Shown here: positions 16,359-26,800 of the stretch, piece by piece | Layout: each line of letters begins with the position of its first letter | Numbering within the stretch: position 1 is the first letter of the stretch | From: a virus | Reading direction: 5' to 3' (one strand) | Virus record (IMG/VR): IMGVR_UViG_3300028197_001778 | Span: 1-64,000 of that record | Length of the DNA stretch: 64,000 nt | Translations under genes and position numbers: made by a program | The notes under the pieces: generated by a model | The model's input: the letters and a program-made list of their open reading frames with translations, nothing else | Databases searched by the model: none | What the model was told of the DNA's origin: nothing

Positions 16359-16975
16359 TATTAATATCTAACACATACTCAAATTATTTAGAATCTATTA
16401 TGACAATATTGCATGAAAAATCAATACCATATAAAATTATAAATATAGAAGATATTATTATGTATTATGATATTTATAAACCATTAAAAATCTTTTTATC
16501 TAAAAAAGACAAAACAAATTTAGCAGTTAAAAGTTTGGTGAAAGAAGATAAAAATATCGTTCAATACGAAACAGATAATTTAGTATTAAATACTGATATT
16601 ACAACTAAATGTAATAAAAACAATAATGTGGCACTTTTTTTAGACTATAATAAAATACCGGACAATGTATCTTTATTATTGGCTCCAAATAAATTTTTAC
16701 CTATACACATATTTAATTGTAGCATAAAACATCCCCAAAACTCTGGTAAAATTAATTGTTTAGAGAGATTAGAAATTATAAAAAAATATAACGGCGTCAT
16801 TGCATTCAATAATCATTATAAAAAAGAGTGTCTATTAAGTGGTACGTTTTACTACGATATTAATATAGTGACAGAAAAAGACATAAAAGAATGCTTAAAC
16901 AAAAGTATTAATCCTCAAAAAATTAATTCTAACAAAACCTATCAGAACCACTTAGAGGATTTGTTATATGGATAA
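16355..16975 (+). CDS. Uncharacterised protein of the glycan cassette
   Basis: 206 aa, not recognised. It starts with M-I-L-I-S-N-T-Y-S-N-Y and a helix, which looks like a Rossmann-type first unit, followed by a Lys-rich region. A later segment, V-S-L-L-L-A-P-N-K-F-L-P-I-H-I-F-N-C, is hydrophobic. No cysteine cluster, signal peptide or membrane helix is evident. ATGA overlap upstream; 8-nt overlap downstream. Role inferred only from position. Confidence 0.45.
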   Translation: MILISNTYSNYLESIMTILHEKSIPYKIINIEDIIMYYDIYKPLKIFLSKKDKTNLAVKSLVKEDKNIVQYETDNLVLNTDITTKCNKNNNVALFLDYNKIPDNVSLLLAPNKFLPIHIFNCSIKHPQNSGKINCLERLEIIKKYNGVIAFNNHYKKECLLSGTFYYDINIVTEKDIKECLNKSINPQKINSNKTYQNHLEDLLYG

Positions 16976-17417
16976 TGATCTTGGAATAGTGATAGATAGT
17001 ACGATTAGTAGAGAGGAAATCTTACTGATAGTAGATCTGTATCAGCAATTTTCTACTTTTTCAGAACTAAATCAACTCTTCACATTCACTACTGCACCAT
17101 CTTCGTTGAACGACATACCGCAACTACCAATAGAAAAAGCTTCATTTTTTAAAGGCAACATCTTACTGTTTAATAATAATATGCTGTTATTTGCTAAAAA
17201 CTTTTTCAATTATAATAAAATTATGTATTACATGACAAAACCAGATTGGTTATTTATAGCTGCAAATAATTCTAATAAATCAATCAAAAGTTTATATAAC
17301 GACACAAGAGATTTACAGATTCACACTAATAACAAAAACGTTTACGACCTATACAAAAATATGTGGGGAGATAACATTAATTTAGGAGATTTAAATTATG
17401 AAAAAACTATACACTAA
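16968..17417 (+). CDS. Uncharacterised protein at the end of the glycan cassette
   Basis: 149 aa, not recognised. A first half with I-V-I-D-S-T-I-S-R-E-E-I-L-L-I-V-D-L-Y-Q is probably alpha/beta. A central phenylalanine-rich stretch contains L-L-F-A-K-N-F-F-N-Y-N-K-I-M-Y-Y. No catalytic pattern is visible. It overlaps the previous gene by 8 nt and the endonuclease gene by 20 nt, so it is co-transcribed with both. Confidence 0.45.
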   Translation: MDNDLGIVIDSTISREEILLIVDLYQQFSTFSELNQLFTFTTAPSSLNDIPQLPIEKASFFKGNILLFNNNMLLFAKNFFNYNKIMYYMTKPDWLFIAANNSNKSIKSLYNDTRDLQIHTNNKNVYDLYKNMWGDNINLGDLNYEKTIH

Positions 17418-18198
17418 ACTTACCGACATAGAAAAAAAGACTATTATTGTCGAAGCCTATGTTAAGGATAAAAAAAGTTTTCAAATTATCGCAGAAGAAT
17501 ATAAAACATACAGTAATAAAATTAGACGAGATGCAAAAAAGTTTAATGTTAAAATTAGAGATAAAAGCCAAGCTCAAAAAAATGCTTTAAAAACAGGTGC
17601 TCATAAACACCCAACCAAAGGTACTAAAAGATCAGAAGAAACTAAAAATAAAATTGGACAATCTGTTTTAATCTCTTGGGAAAATCTTTCTGAAGAAGAA
17701 ATATCACAAAGAAAATTAAAAAATCTTGAGACTTGGAATAAAATGTCTGATGAACAAAAAGAGAAAATGCAGCAAGCAGCTAATAGAGCTATTAGAGAGA
17801 CCAGTAAAGTAGGGTCCAAGCTAGAAAAGTTTTTATTGCAAAAGTTTATTGCTAGTAATGTAGATGTACAATTCCATAAAGAACAATTTTTAGTAAATAC
17901 CAAGTTGCAAATTGACCTTTTTTTACCTAGTATAAACACAGCAATTGAAGTTGATGGGCCTTCTCATTTTTCTCCTGTGTGGGGAGAAGAAGCTTTCAAA
18001 AAAGCTCAACAATACGACAAAAAGAAACAAGGTCTTATTTTAGGTAAGGGACTAGCTTTAATTAGAATTAAACAAACAAAGGATTTTTCTAAAGCTAGAT
18101 CTGAACTTATCTTTGAAAAATTAATAAAATTGGTAGATCAAATAACTAATAAATTTCCAGAATCAGATAACCGTTTTTTTGAAATAAAGGACATATAA
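17398..18198 (+). CDS. Homing-type endonuclease: HTH, NUMOD3 and EDxHD/Vsr-like nuclease
   Basis: 266 aa with three parts. Residues 1-55 are an HTH-like region (K-S-F-Q-I-I-A-E-E-Y then K-I-R-R-D-A-K-K-F). Residues 72-98 resemble NUMOD3 (H-P-T-K-G-T-K-R-S-E-E-T-K-N-K-I-G). The nuclease domain has Glu143, Asp173 (I-D-L-F-L-P), Glu184 and His190 (A-I-E-V-D-G-P-S-H) and Asp207, fitting the EDxHD set of the I-Bth0305I type. It is free-standing, with no intron or intein visible, and sits exactly at the border between the glycan cassette and the recombination genes. That border position suits a mobile element that brought neighbouring DNA with it. Confidence 0.75.
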   Translation: MKKLYTKLTDIEKKTIIVEAYVKDKKSFQIIAEEYKTYSNKIRRDAKKFNVKIRDKSQAQKNALKTGAHKHPTKGTKRSEETKNKIGQSVLISWENLSEEEISQRKLKNLETWNKMSDEQKEKMQQAANRAIRETSKVGSKLEKFLLQKFIASNVDVQFHKEQFLVNTKLQIDLFLPSINTAIEVDGPSHFSPVWGEEAFKKAQQYDKKKQGLILGKGLALIRIKQTKDFSKARSELIFEKLIKLVDQITNKFPESDNRFFEIKDI

Positions 18199-18881
18199 TG
18201 CCAAAAGCTAAAAAGAGTATACCTGACATTAATGATATTGAGTGGACAGACTATGTTTTAGGACTATTGTCAGATGATGAAAAAATTGCCGGTAATCCTA
18301 CAACAGATGGTTTAAGAAGAGTTTTCGAAATAGCTATGGACTGTACTGTAGTTGAATCATCTTCCAGTGTTGTGCAAACTCCAGAACCTAGCAATGGCAA
18401 TAGGGCCACTCTTACTCACACACTGGTGTATGTTATAAACGATCCTGATATAGACGAACATTTTAAAGTTAGGACTGTCAATGGTTCAGCAGACGTCTAT
18501 TGGGGTAACTGTGATAAGGTTTATAGAAATCATCCTGTTGCTGTAGGTGAAACCAGAGCAGAAGGCAGAGCCTTGAGAAGAGGTCTGAAACTAAGAAAAG
18601 TTGTTGCCGCAGAGGAAATAGCTAAGGAAGTGGAAGATCTTGACGGCAATAATGTTAATAAAATTACAGATAATCAATTAAACTTTATTGATGTACTGTC
18701 TAATAGATTAGATATTAATGTCAAATCCTTAGTGAGTAATCTTAAGATAGAAAACGAGAATATTTTTGGACTAGCCCATGATGAGGCTGTTTCTATAATA
18801 AGAAGGTTATCTGAACTACAACAAAATGTAAATGATATTCCTGAATCGCTTATGGGGTATGACTCAAACTGGAGAAATTGA
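18198..18881 (+). CDS. Probable single-strand annealing protein (Rad52/Sak-like)
   Basis: 227 aa. The core strand pair (A-T-L-T-H-T-L-V-Y-V-I) is followed by V-G-E-T-R-A-E-G-R-A-L-R-R-G-L-K-L (about 117-133), matching the A-E-T-x-A-x-x-R-A-L-R-x-G-L helix seen in phage annealing proteins of the Rad52-like group. The C-terminal region (about 156-213: I-T-D-N-Q-L-N-F-I to A-V-S-I-I-R-R-L) resembles a small helical domain common at the end of such proteins. It would anneal SSB-coated single strands. It starts on the endonuclease stop (TAATG) and overlaps the frame region of the zinc-ribbon gene. Confidence 0.6.
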   Translation: MPKAKKSIPDINDIEWTDYVLGLLSDDEKIAGNPTTDGLRRVFEIAMDCTVVESSSSVVQTPEPSNGNRATLTHTLVYVINDPDIDEHFKVRTVNGSADVYWGNCDKVYRNHPVAVGETRAEGRALRRGLKLRKVVAAEEIAKEVEDLDGNNVNKITDNQLNFIDVLSNRLDINVKSLVSNLKIENENIFGLAHDEAVSIIRRLSELQQNVNDIPESLMGYDSNWRN

Positions 18882-18883
18882 TA

Positions 18884-19219
18884 ATGAAAGCAACTTATAG
18901 AGTTAATGAAAAGATCTCTTTTGAGATAGAATCTGAAGGACAAAAAGAACTATTTAAAGAATTAGCTACTGTCCAAGAAATTTTTGGAGAAAGTAAATGT
19001 GGAGTATGCGGATCTGAAAACATTAAATTTGTATGCAGGACTGTAGAAGATAACATATACTATGAGTTACGCTGCATGGACTGTGGAGCTACTCTATCCT
19101 TTGGTCAACACAAAAAGGGTGGAACTCTCTTTCCTAAACGTAAGGATGCCGAAGGAAACTATATGTCACATAACGGATGGTACAAGTGGCAAGCTAATTC
19201 CGGCGGTAAAAAGAAATAA
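18884..19219 (+). CDS. Zinc-ribbon protein paired with the annealing protein
   Basis: 111 aa from the ATG at 18884; a TTG six bases upstream is less likely. A four-cysteine zinc ribbon is clear: C-G-V-C-G (about 39-43) and C-M-D-C-G (about 64-68). It is followed by L-S-F-G-Q-H-K-K-G-G-T-L-F-P-K-R and a Trp-rich basic tail (N-G-W-Y-K-W). Such small proteins commonly sit next to phage recombination genes; function is unknown, but single-stranded DNA binding or partnership with the annealing protein is plausible. It is the last + strand gene; the adjacent - strand gene ends on the very next base. Confidence 0.65.
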   Translation: MKATYRVNEKISFEIESEGQKELFKELATVQEIFGESKCGVCGSENIKFVCRTVEDNIYYELRCMDCGATLSFGQHKKGGTLFPKRKDAEGNYMSHNGWYKWQANSGGKKK

Positions 19220-19232
19220 TTACCATTTCTTT
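19210..19232. terminator. Possible bidirectional terminator at the convergent junction
   Basis: An inverted repeat AAAGAAAT (19210-19217) and ATTTCTTT (19225-19232) with a 7-nt loop spans the exact point where the two convergent genes meet (stops at 19219 and 19220). The stem is all A-T except one G-C pair, so it is weak. Position supports a terminator; stem stability does not. Confidence 0.3.
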
Positions 19233-19627
19233 ATAGGACAATGTTGATTAGCCCAATCCAGTTTACTAATTAATTTAGTTTGAGCTGTGATTGGGCATCC
19301 GCATTTTGTGCAAGAATATCCATCAAACATTTCACAAGACTTGCATATCTCCAATCTTCTATTTCTTTCTTTAGGTGATGTTCTTTCTCCACCAGATAGT
19401 ACGTGTTTAAATAAAGCTTGCGTAAAATTAATAGCTTTAACAAAAATAGAAGGACTTTTACTTTGTATTTTATGTCTAAAATTCTTTGGAATTAAATGTT
19501 TTCTACAAGGTATTGGTGGAGGTTCTACATCTTTAGGCGTTATTAAAACATAGTCACAATCTTTACACAAATATTTGTTTTCTTTTTTATTTGATTCTAC
19601 TAAAATAAAATTACAAAAATCAATCAT
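19220..19627 (-). CDS. Cysteine-rich zinc-binding protein
   Basis: 135 aa. Cysteine groups: C21-x2-C24 with Cys41, and near the C-terminus C-K-S-C...C-T-K-C-G-C...C-P-I-K-K-W. The last part (R-R-L-E-I-C-K-S-C-E-M-F then C-G-C-P-I) is a pattern often seen in small phage and bacterial zinc-ribbon proteins next to tail genes. A central helix (F-V-K-A-I-N-F-T-Q-A-L-F-K-H) precedes it. It is the last gene of the long - strand block and begins right after the 416-aa Thr-Pro protein. Function unknown. Confidence 0.65.
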   Translation of the reverse strand: MIDFCNFILVESNKKENKYLCKDCDYVLITPKDVEPPPIPCRKHLIPKNFRHKIQSKSPSIFVKAINFTQALFKHVLSGGERTSPKERNRRLEICKSCEMFDGYSCTKCGCPITAQTKLISKLDWANQHCPIKKW

Positions 19628-20878
19628 TTAGACACTAGAGCTTGGTGTTGGTGTTACGGGTTTAGTTTGACTTAAGGATAAAGAAGGAGTTATACTGGGT
19701 GTTATACTGGGTGTTGTTGTTGGACATATCGCAAATTTACCTTCAGCATAATCATTACCTTTTTCTTCTCTAAGATTATTTACTTTCTCGCTTATATGCC
19801 ATCCTAGTACAGAACGATCATCATAGCATACTACAGCCTCTCCTTCTACAAACCTAATGTTCAATTCACAATTGTAGAATTCGCTTGGAGACAAAGAAAC
19901 TGTTACAGATGAAGTTGGTGTGGGATATGGTGTTTCTGTTGGAGTTTGAGACATGCTTATGCTTGGACTACATGTCATCGAAGGTGTAACAGTTTGAGTT
20001 TTACTTAATGACATTGTTGGGGTTTGAGTGTGTGTCATACTAGGAGTTACAGTAGGAGTCCTAGTTGGTGTGTTGCTAGGAGTTGGCGGAGGGTCTGGTA
20101 CTGCTCTTTCTACCACAAAAGGAATACCTACTACATCTCCTCTTTCTACAAAATCACCGGAGGCAGCAAATTTTAGTCTTAAACTATGAGCTATTGTGTC
20201 AGGATCAGGAATCCCGTTACGATCTTTACAATGCTCTGTTCCTGGAGCATCAAAATTTTCATCTGATGAATCTATATATATAGGATCACTAATCTCTCCA
20301 AAATTAAAGGTTTCAATAATAGGACCATTTTCTACCGTTCCATCCTCTTTTTCTATAAGTGTTTGAATTTTAAGAGCTTTCTCATTATCTTTAAGTTCCG
20401 ATACATGTTCTGTTTTGTAATTTACAAAAGTATTACCTACAAACTCTGCCTTACCAGAAAGCCCACCTTCTTCCCAAATTAGTCCTTCTTGACCTGTTCT
20501 TTTATAGTAATTGATAAGGTCTTCATTTTGTCTCGATAAGCAAAACTGCCACACGCCTTTTAATTCACTTTTATCTTGATTATTCCCAAACTCATCATCG
20601 TACATAGGACCGTTGAACACGTAAATAGGTAAAATTGTAGGTGTAATAGTTTGTGTTGGTGTTGCAGTTCTAGTTTGAGTAGGAGTTCTTGTAAAAGTAG
20701 TTGTCGGAGTTGGCGTAGGAGTAGGAGGTCTAGTAGGTGTTTGTGTAGTCGTTATTGCTGGCGTAGATGTAAAAGTTGGTGTTGGAGTTTGGCTACGAGT
20801 AGGAGTCTGAGATTGTGTAGGTGTTTTAGTCTGTGTTGGGGTTCCTGTAATACAGACATATCCTTTGTATCTCGCCAT
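19628..20878 (-). CDS. Thr-Pro-rich (mucin-like) virion protein
   Basis: 416 aa. After a short start (M-A-R-Y-K-G-Y-V-C-I-T) comes a Thr-Pro linker (about 12-85), then a globular beta-rich domain (about 87-268), a second linker (268-325), a small module with W-H-I-S-E-K-V-N-N-L and the end F-A-I-C-P-T (about 330-386), and a third Thr-Pro/Ser tail. The linker style and the final C-P-T match the modular proteins at 45-64 kb. Probably a fibre or surface-decoration protein. It follows the 2281-aa gene after 8 nt, with AGGA before the ATG. Confidence 0.65.
   Translation of the reverse strand: MARYKGYVCITGTPTQTKTPTQSQTPTRSQTPTPTFTSTPAITTTQTPTRPPTPTPTPTTTFTRTPTQTRTATPTQTITPTILPIYVFNGPMYDDEFGNNQDKSELKGVWQFCLSRQNEDLINYYKRTGQEGLIWEEGGLSGKAEFVGNTFVNYKTEHVSELKDNEKALKIQTLIEKEDGTVENGPIIETFNFGEISDPIYIDSSDENFDAPGTEHCKDRNGIPDPDTIAHSLRLKFAASGDFVERGDVVGIPFVVERAVPDPPPTPSNTPTRTPTVTPSMTHTQTPTMSLSKTQTVTPSMTCSPSISMSQTPTETPYPTPTSSVTVSLSPSEFYNCELNIRFVEGEAVVCYDDRSVLGWHISEKVNNLREEKGNDYAEGKFAICPTTTPSITPSITPSLSLSQTKPVTPTPSSSV
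20640..20860 (-). repeat. Thr-Pro-coding short tandem repeat
   Basis: A degenerate 6-nt-period repeat (ACN-CCN on the coding strand) encoding T-P-T-x-T-P-T linkers near the start of the 416-aa protein. Codon third positions vary freely, so the repeat is kept at protein level. Confidence 0.75.
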
Positions 20879-20886
20879 TGATATTC

Positions 20887-23800
20887 CTAATAAAAATTAT
20901 TTATAATTGTTAAAATTTGATTAACAGAAGCTTGTGTGTAATGGTGCGTAGATACACTACCCCTATTTTCTAGAATTTGAAGATACTCAGCAGCGTCATT
21001 TTCTAATTCACTAACTCTAGACTTGCCGGGAAAACCTTCAGTATTTGCTAAAAGAGCTGATTTTTCATTTGCATCTACATACCTAGCACACTTATGATTA
21101 ATGATATTACGATTGGCTTTATTGTCAACAGGAGCTCCTGCCAATCCTAAAGCTAATAATCCAGAGTATAACTTACATCTTAAATACAAACCTGCTTTAG
21201 CAGGATTTGCAAACCCTCTAGCAAATAAAGTAATTAAATTTTCTGGTCTAATAGAACTTGCTGAACATTGAATATTTTTATCGTATTCATAAGGTATCCA
21301 TTCAAAATCATCCCTAGTATCCAATCCGTCTGTTTTAAATTCCATTCTGTCTGTGCTTCCATAAAAAGCCCTAAATATCATTTCATTAGACAATTTATAA
21401 TATGGAGGAACAGTAGTTTCTATTTCTTCAGACTTGTCAGCATTCGTTGTTCCACAAACCCAACTATAAAAATAGTTTTTAATATTCATACCATCTGTAT
21501 ATTTATTACGACCTTTATATGCTAAACCATTTGTTTGCAAAACATATGCATCAAATTGTAGATCTAAATTTTTTAACTTTCTAGGCCAGTGAACAAATCT
21601 TATTTTTATATTATCCTTATCTTCTAATATATCTTTAGCAGAAGTAAGTCCTGTTCCATTTATTCCCTGAGCTAATTCATAAGTTTCTCTAACTCTTAAA
21701 ATAGTATCAACATTAGTGTTTCCACAAGATAATCTTAAATTAGATTTTTGTAATACTTCTTTTTTCCACGTAGCATCAGGGTATAAAGCCTTTTGAGCTT
21801 CTATAGCTTCATCAGAGTTAACGAATGTCATGCTAGGGTTCCCAAATTCGCTTATAGGAGCCACGGTATTAAATAGAAACCTCTCAGTCCTTTGTTTTAA
21901 AGATTCGGTTTTAGCAGCTTCAGAGGAGATAGGAGGAGTATCTGCATTGCTATCTCTTGAACTACCATAAGGACTATCTCCACAGACGTTAACACAATTT
22001 AATCCTTGGTTATTATTAATCTCATAACATGAATATTCTATTTTTTTTAATATTCTAACACTATTTTGTCTAGTAAGATAAGCCTTCTGCTCTCCATCTA
22101 TGTTGATCCAATACTTTCTGTCAGAGTAATTTGTGTCAATTTTTTCAGAAACTTCTTCTGTGATACCAGTTGCTATAGAATTATATATTTTATTATCCGT
22201 ACTTCTTACTTTTACATTTTCAGATATATAATCTCCAAAATTTCCCGGTGGAATCTCCGAAATAGGACTCTTCTCCCTATCGTAACTATTATGAAACATA
22301 AAATGATCTGTATTTTTACCATCTTTATTTGGAAAACCTTTGTTGTGATTAGTATAGCTTATCGATTGAAACTTTTTATCTATAGATTTTGATCCACCAA
22401 ATAACGCGTCATCGGCAGTAAATATTCCTTTATTCTTAAATGCTAATCCACCATAACCAGAACGGGTTTTATCAGACATGTCTTCTGTATCAGAGTCTAA
22501 AGGTATTTTAATACTATTACCATACTCATAATTAAATGCTGTTCCAGTACCCCAGCTTCCTTCTCCATAAGCAGCAAGATGTCCTTTTACTGGAAAACTT
22601 GTTTGTTGTCCTATTTTAGAAAGTTTTAAATTTTTAATGTCTTTAAATTGATATGGATACAAGATCCAATCTGAAGCAAAGCTAAGCGGTCCAGGCTCAT
22701 CGAAAAATGTAAAATAAAAATCTGTATATAGGTATTTTTTGGGATCTACATCACCAAGTAAATCTGAGACAAAAAACGTCACTCCTATATATGTATTATA
22801 CTCATTGCTTGTAAAGTCTGGTACAGAAAATACTTCGTGAACTTTTACAATATTTTCACCAACTTGTCCTAATTTATTATCTGTTTTAAAATCACGTTTA
22901 TTAAATAAAACCAATTTGGCAGAACCTTCTACATCAATTTGAGCTTTAAGAAATGTAAAAGCCGTAGCATCTTTTGTTTTAATCCAAAAATAATCCTTAG
23001 GGTCTAAAGGCACTGATAAATAAAATTTGTTATTAATTTGATAGTCCTTGTAATTCATCAAATTTACATAAAAAGGTTCTTTAGAATTATTTTTATCACC
23101 GTTCCAATTTATAATTGGTAAAGTATTATCTTTATTTTTATCAAACAAAATTTCTGCTTTATCATCTATCGATATATCTGCATGTCTGTGGTTAAGATCT
23201 CTCTTTTTCACTAACTGTCCTTTAAAAACATTATGCAAACCTTCATGAGGCATTGATGTAAGATTCTCTCCCTCTCTCAAATGAAAGTTATTGCTTTCTT
23301 GTTTATAACCCATAATTTTAGGTTTATAAATAGGAGAAGATAATTCATCAAACTTAAATATATCTGCATCGAAAGTGTACCAAGCTGCTCCATCAGTGCT
23401 TATATCAACCAACACTTTATCTGCTTGACCGAACCCATCGTTTTTTGTATAGTCTTCTTTAAAAAAGGATTCATCATAAGCATTTTGACTTCTTTCTCTT
23501 CTAGCATTAGAAAAAGACGCGAGTATCATATTCGCACCAGCTCCAATAGCAGCAGCTCCTATTGTAGCAACCAGAGCTCCCATACCTATTGCATTAGTCA
23601 TATTGATATTTGCTAAAGCAAAGGAGAAGAAAGCTAAAGCTGTCCCAGCAGCTACTACAGCATTACTTAAAGGGGGAATTCGAAGAAAACTTAAAGTATT
23701 AAGACCACTATTTGGAAATTTACAAGTATTATGATTAGTAATAGAGTTAAAGGGGGCGTGAGAATTAATGGGTGGCAATAAAACTTTACCATCATCACTG

Positions 23801-26800
23801 AAATTCATTATATAGTTATAACCACTTTTTTCTTGTATGCCTTCACCTAGATAATGTCTAAAACTTTTTTTGTAATCAATATGTTCCGTAATAGGGTGGT
23901 TGATATTATCTATATCTTCATTGGTATCTATAATAATCTCAAAACTACATAAATTATTACTATAAGATGAACTTTTAAACTTACCATCAAATTCTTCATT
24001 TAGTGCGGGAGGCAATATATTTGATGAGTAATTTTTGTCTTCGTAATGATTAAATATTTCTATTTGTAATTTAAAATATGCTCCGTCTAAAGGAGAGCCT
24101 CTCCACTTGGCAAATTTGTTCCAAGTCGGTTCAAAGTCATTGTTAAGAAAAATATTTTTATACACGTAATGTTCTGAGTCATTAATATTTTCTGTTTTGA
24201 TAGTTGGGCGAACAACATCGTGACTTCTAACAGTATTGAGCTTCCACGAGTCGTAACCAACATTTTCTATTAATTCATGAGATTTTGACAATACATTATG
24301 CTTAGGTGCATTATCAGAAAATGTTATACAGAAATCTTTTTCAAAATTTTCTATATGTTCCCTATTAAATAAAACAATTTTATTACTTGAATTATTTTTT
24401 TCTAACTCAGTAATATAATCCTTTAAATATTGGTCTTTCCAAAACACAGAATCAGAAGGTGAGTATTCGTTTCCTTTGCTGTCTTCTGCTGTAAACTTAG
24501 TAGTTAAATTAGTCACTAATGTAATTTTTAAATCTGCAGGATTTATATAATTTAAAAAATTTAATCTTACAGAGATATCCTGTATTTTAATGTTTGAATC
24601 TTGTATAGTATCATTATCATTAATTTTTTTCTTTAATATACTATTAGCAGGTATAGAATATCTAACAGCAGGATTATATTTATCTCTAGTTTCCGTATAA
24701 GAACTATCGTCTACAAATCCGCTACTTACACCATTTAAAGATATGCAATCTCTTTCTGCTGCTCTTTCAGAGTAAGTTAATTGGCGCTCAACCCCATAGT
24801 CATATATAGGACAAACTTCATTTGGAATACACGCATCAACCATCATATCATTACTTAAATTATTCATTAAATAAGAATATGAAGCTCTTCCGGTGCCAAA
24901 TTGATAAAATTCTCCATCTCTAGCATCTCCTGTAAAATCAACCATCACTCTGCTACTGTAGTATCCTTCTGTTTCTGAATTTCTATTAGGAGAAAATAAG
25001 AATCCAACTCCTTTTAGTTTAACTTTTTTACTATCTACAAAAGTTTTATTTTTCAATTCAGAAAAGTGCTCATTAATTGTATTAATAGATATCCATCCTA
25101 AATATGGATGAAAAATCCCTTTCTTACCATCGCTGATACCTGCTTGACTATAATTACCAATATCTAAGTTTTCATCGTTAGCCACACCACTCCTCATGTA
25201 GCATTTAGTATTTTCATCATACTGTTCATTTCTCGAACTCAAAACAGGCAAAGACTTTTGAGGTAATGGGTGCTGAGGCATGTTTATTCCAAGATTAGCA
25301 ACAATAGCATCATCATATCCTCCATAAGCTTTTATAGGAGGAGAATACTTATTATTGACTCCAGGTAATACAGAATAATTCAATTCCAAAAAACCACCAC
25401 CACCAGAAACACTTTTTCCTTTTTTACCTATATACAAATTATTACAATAGCCCACACGACCAAAACCTATTCCTCTAGGAACATCTTGCTGAACATCAGG
25501 ATAAAAAGGAGTGCTAAAACCTTGATCTCCTGTATATTTTTTAGTAAAGTTTAATTCCTCTACGTAAAAAGAATCGCAGCTACATAAATTCTCTGACTTA
25601 TATCTATACCATTCAATATCTATACCATACAGCTTTATATAATTGCTAGACCCACAATCAAAGTTAAAACTAACCTTGTCATACTCTGTGTCAGATTCCT
25701 TAACGTCGTGCTGAAACCAATCTACATCTGGTATAAATACTGGTTTACTATCTAATTTTCCGTTATCGATAGATGCTTGTCTTACAGTGGCTTCTTCAAT
25801 ATAACAATTGCTATTATTTACTTTAATAGCTCCTTGTTTATAAAAACCTATCGATTTAACATTAGGATGCATAAAAAAAAGAGTGTTAGGTTCTTTATTA
25901 ATCTCTCCACCTACTCTTCTTGTCAATTCTGTATATTGATCAGCATAACCATCTAAAATATTTTCTATACTACCTTCGCTTTTTAAATCTCTATAATAAA
26001 CTACAGGATATCCTTGAGAAGTGTCAGACCCCTCCATTTTTGTTGCAAACTCTAAAGGGCCCGCTTTAATCCACTGATTATATGTATTACTTTTTGTTGT
26101 CTTTCCTGTTGCAGCATCCGTCTCTTGACTTTTCAAACCATACGGAATAAAATTTAAATTAACTTTAACATTTGGACCACTAATACCAGGACCAATCAGT
26201 TGTTTATCTATCGTAATTGTTCTTTCTGAATTACGATCAATCTTCATATACATGTCGTTTTTCTTGACTAATTTTTCGTATATGTATTGTATATATGGTT
26301 GTTTTTTAACCATCATAGAAGACGAGACTGCTTGATTGCCAGCTTTATTCTCGATCTCTTTATACATAACAAAAGACAAGTTTGTTAAATTATTAGTAAA
26401 CTTAGAGTTATGAAAAACAGAGCCTTCCGAATATTCTTCATTTAAATAATCAGAAAGGTCCAATCTCCAATCGTAACTTAGTCTTTCTCCAATTATACTG
26501 TTAGGCTTGTCGTAATAATACTTACCTCTAAATACTATAGTTTCTCCATATAAAACTGGACCGGTAGCTAACATAGCACAAAAACGTTTTAAATTTTCAG
26601 ATCTTTTTTTGCTATTAGCACTGACTAAGGTACTTAAGTTTTTATATAATTGTCTAAAAGTTTCTTCTGTTTCTTCGGGTATATATGTTCTAAGATAATC
26701 TTTTCCATCTGACATTCTAGCATAATCATCGCCATAAAAAAAACAAAAAGAATCTGCATCCGGTATGTGTATGTCAAATTTATTATTGCCTTTTGTTATA

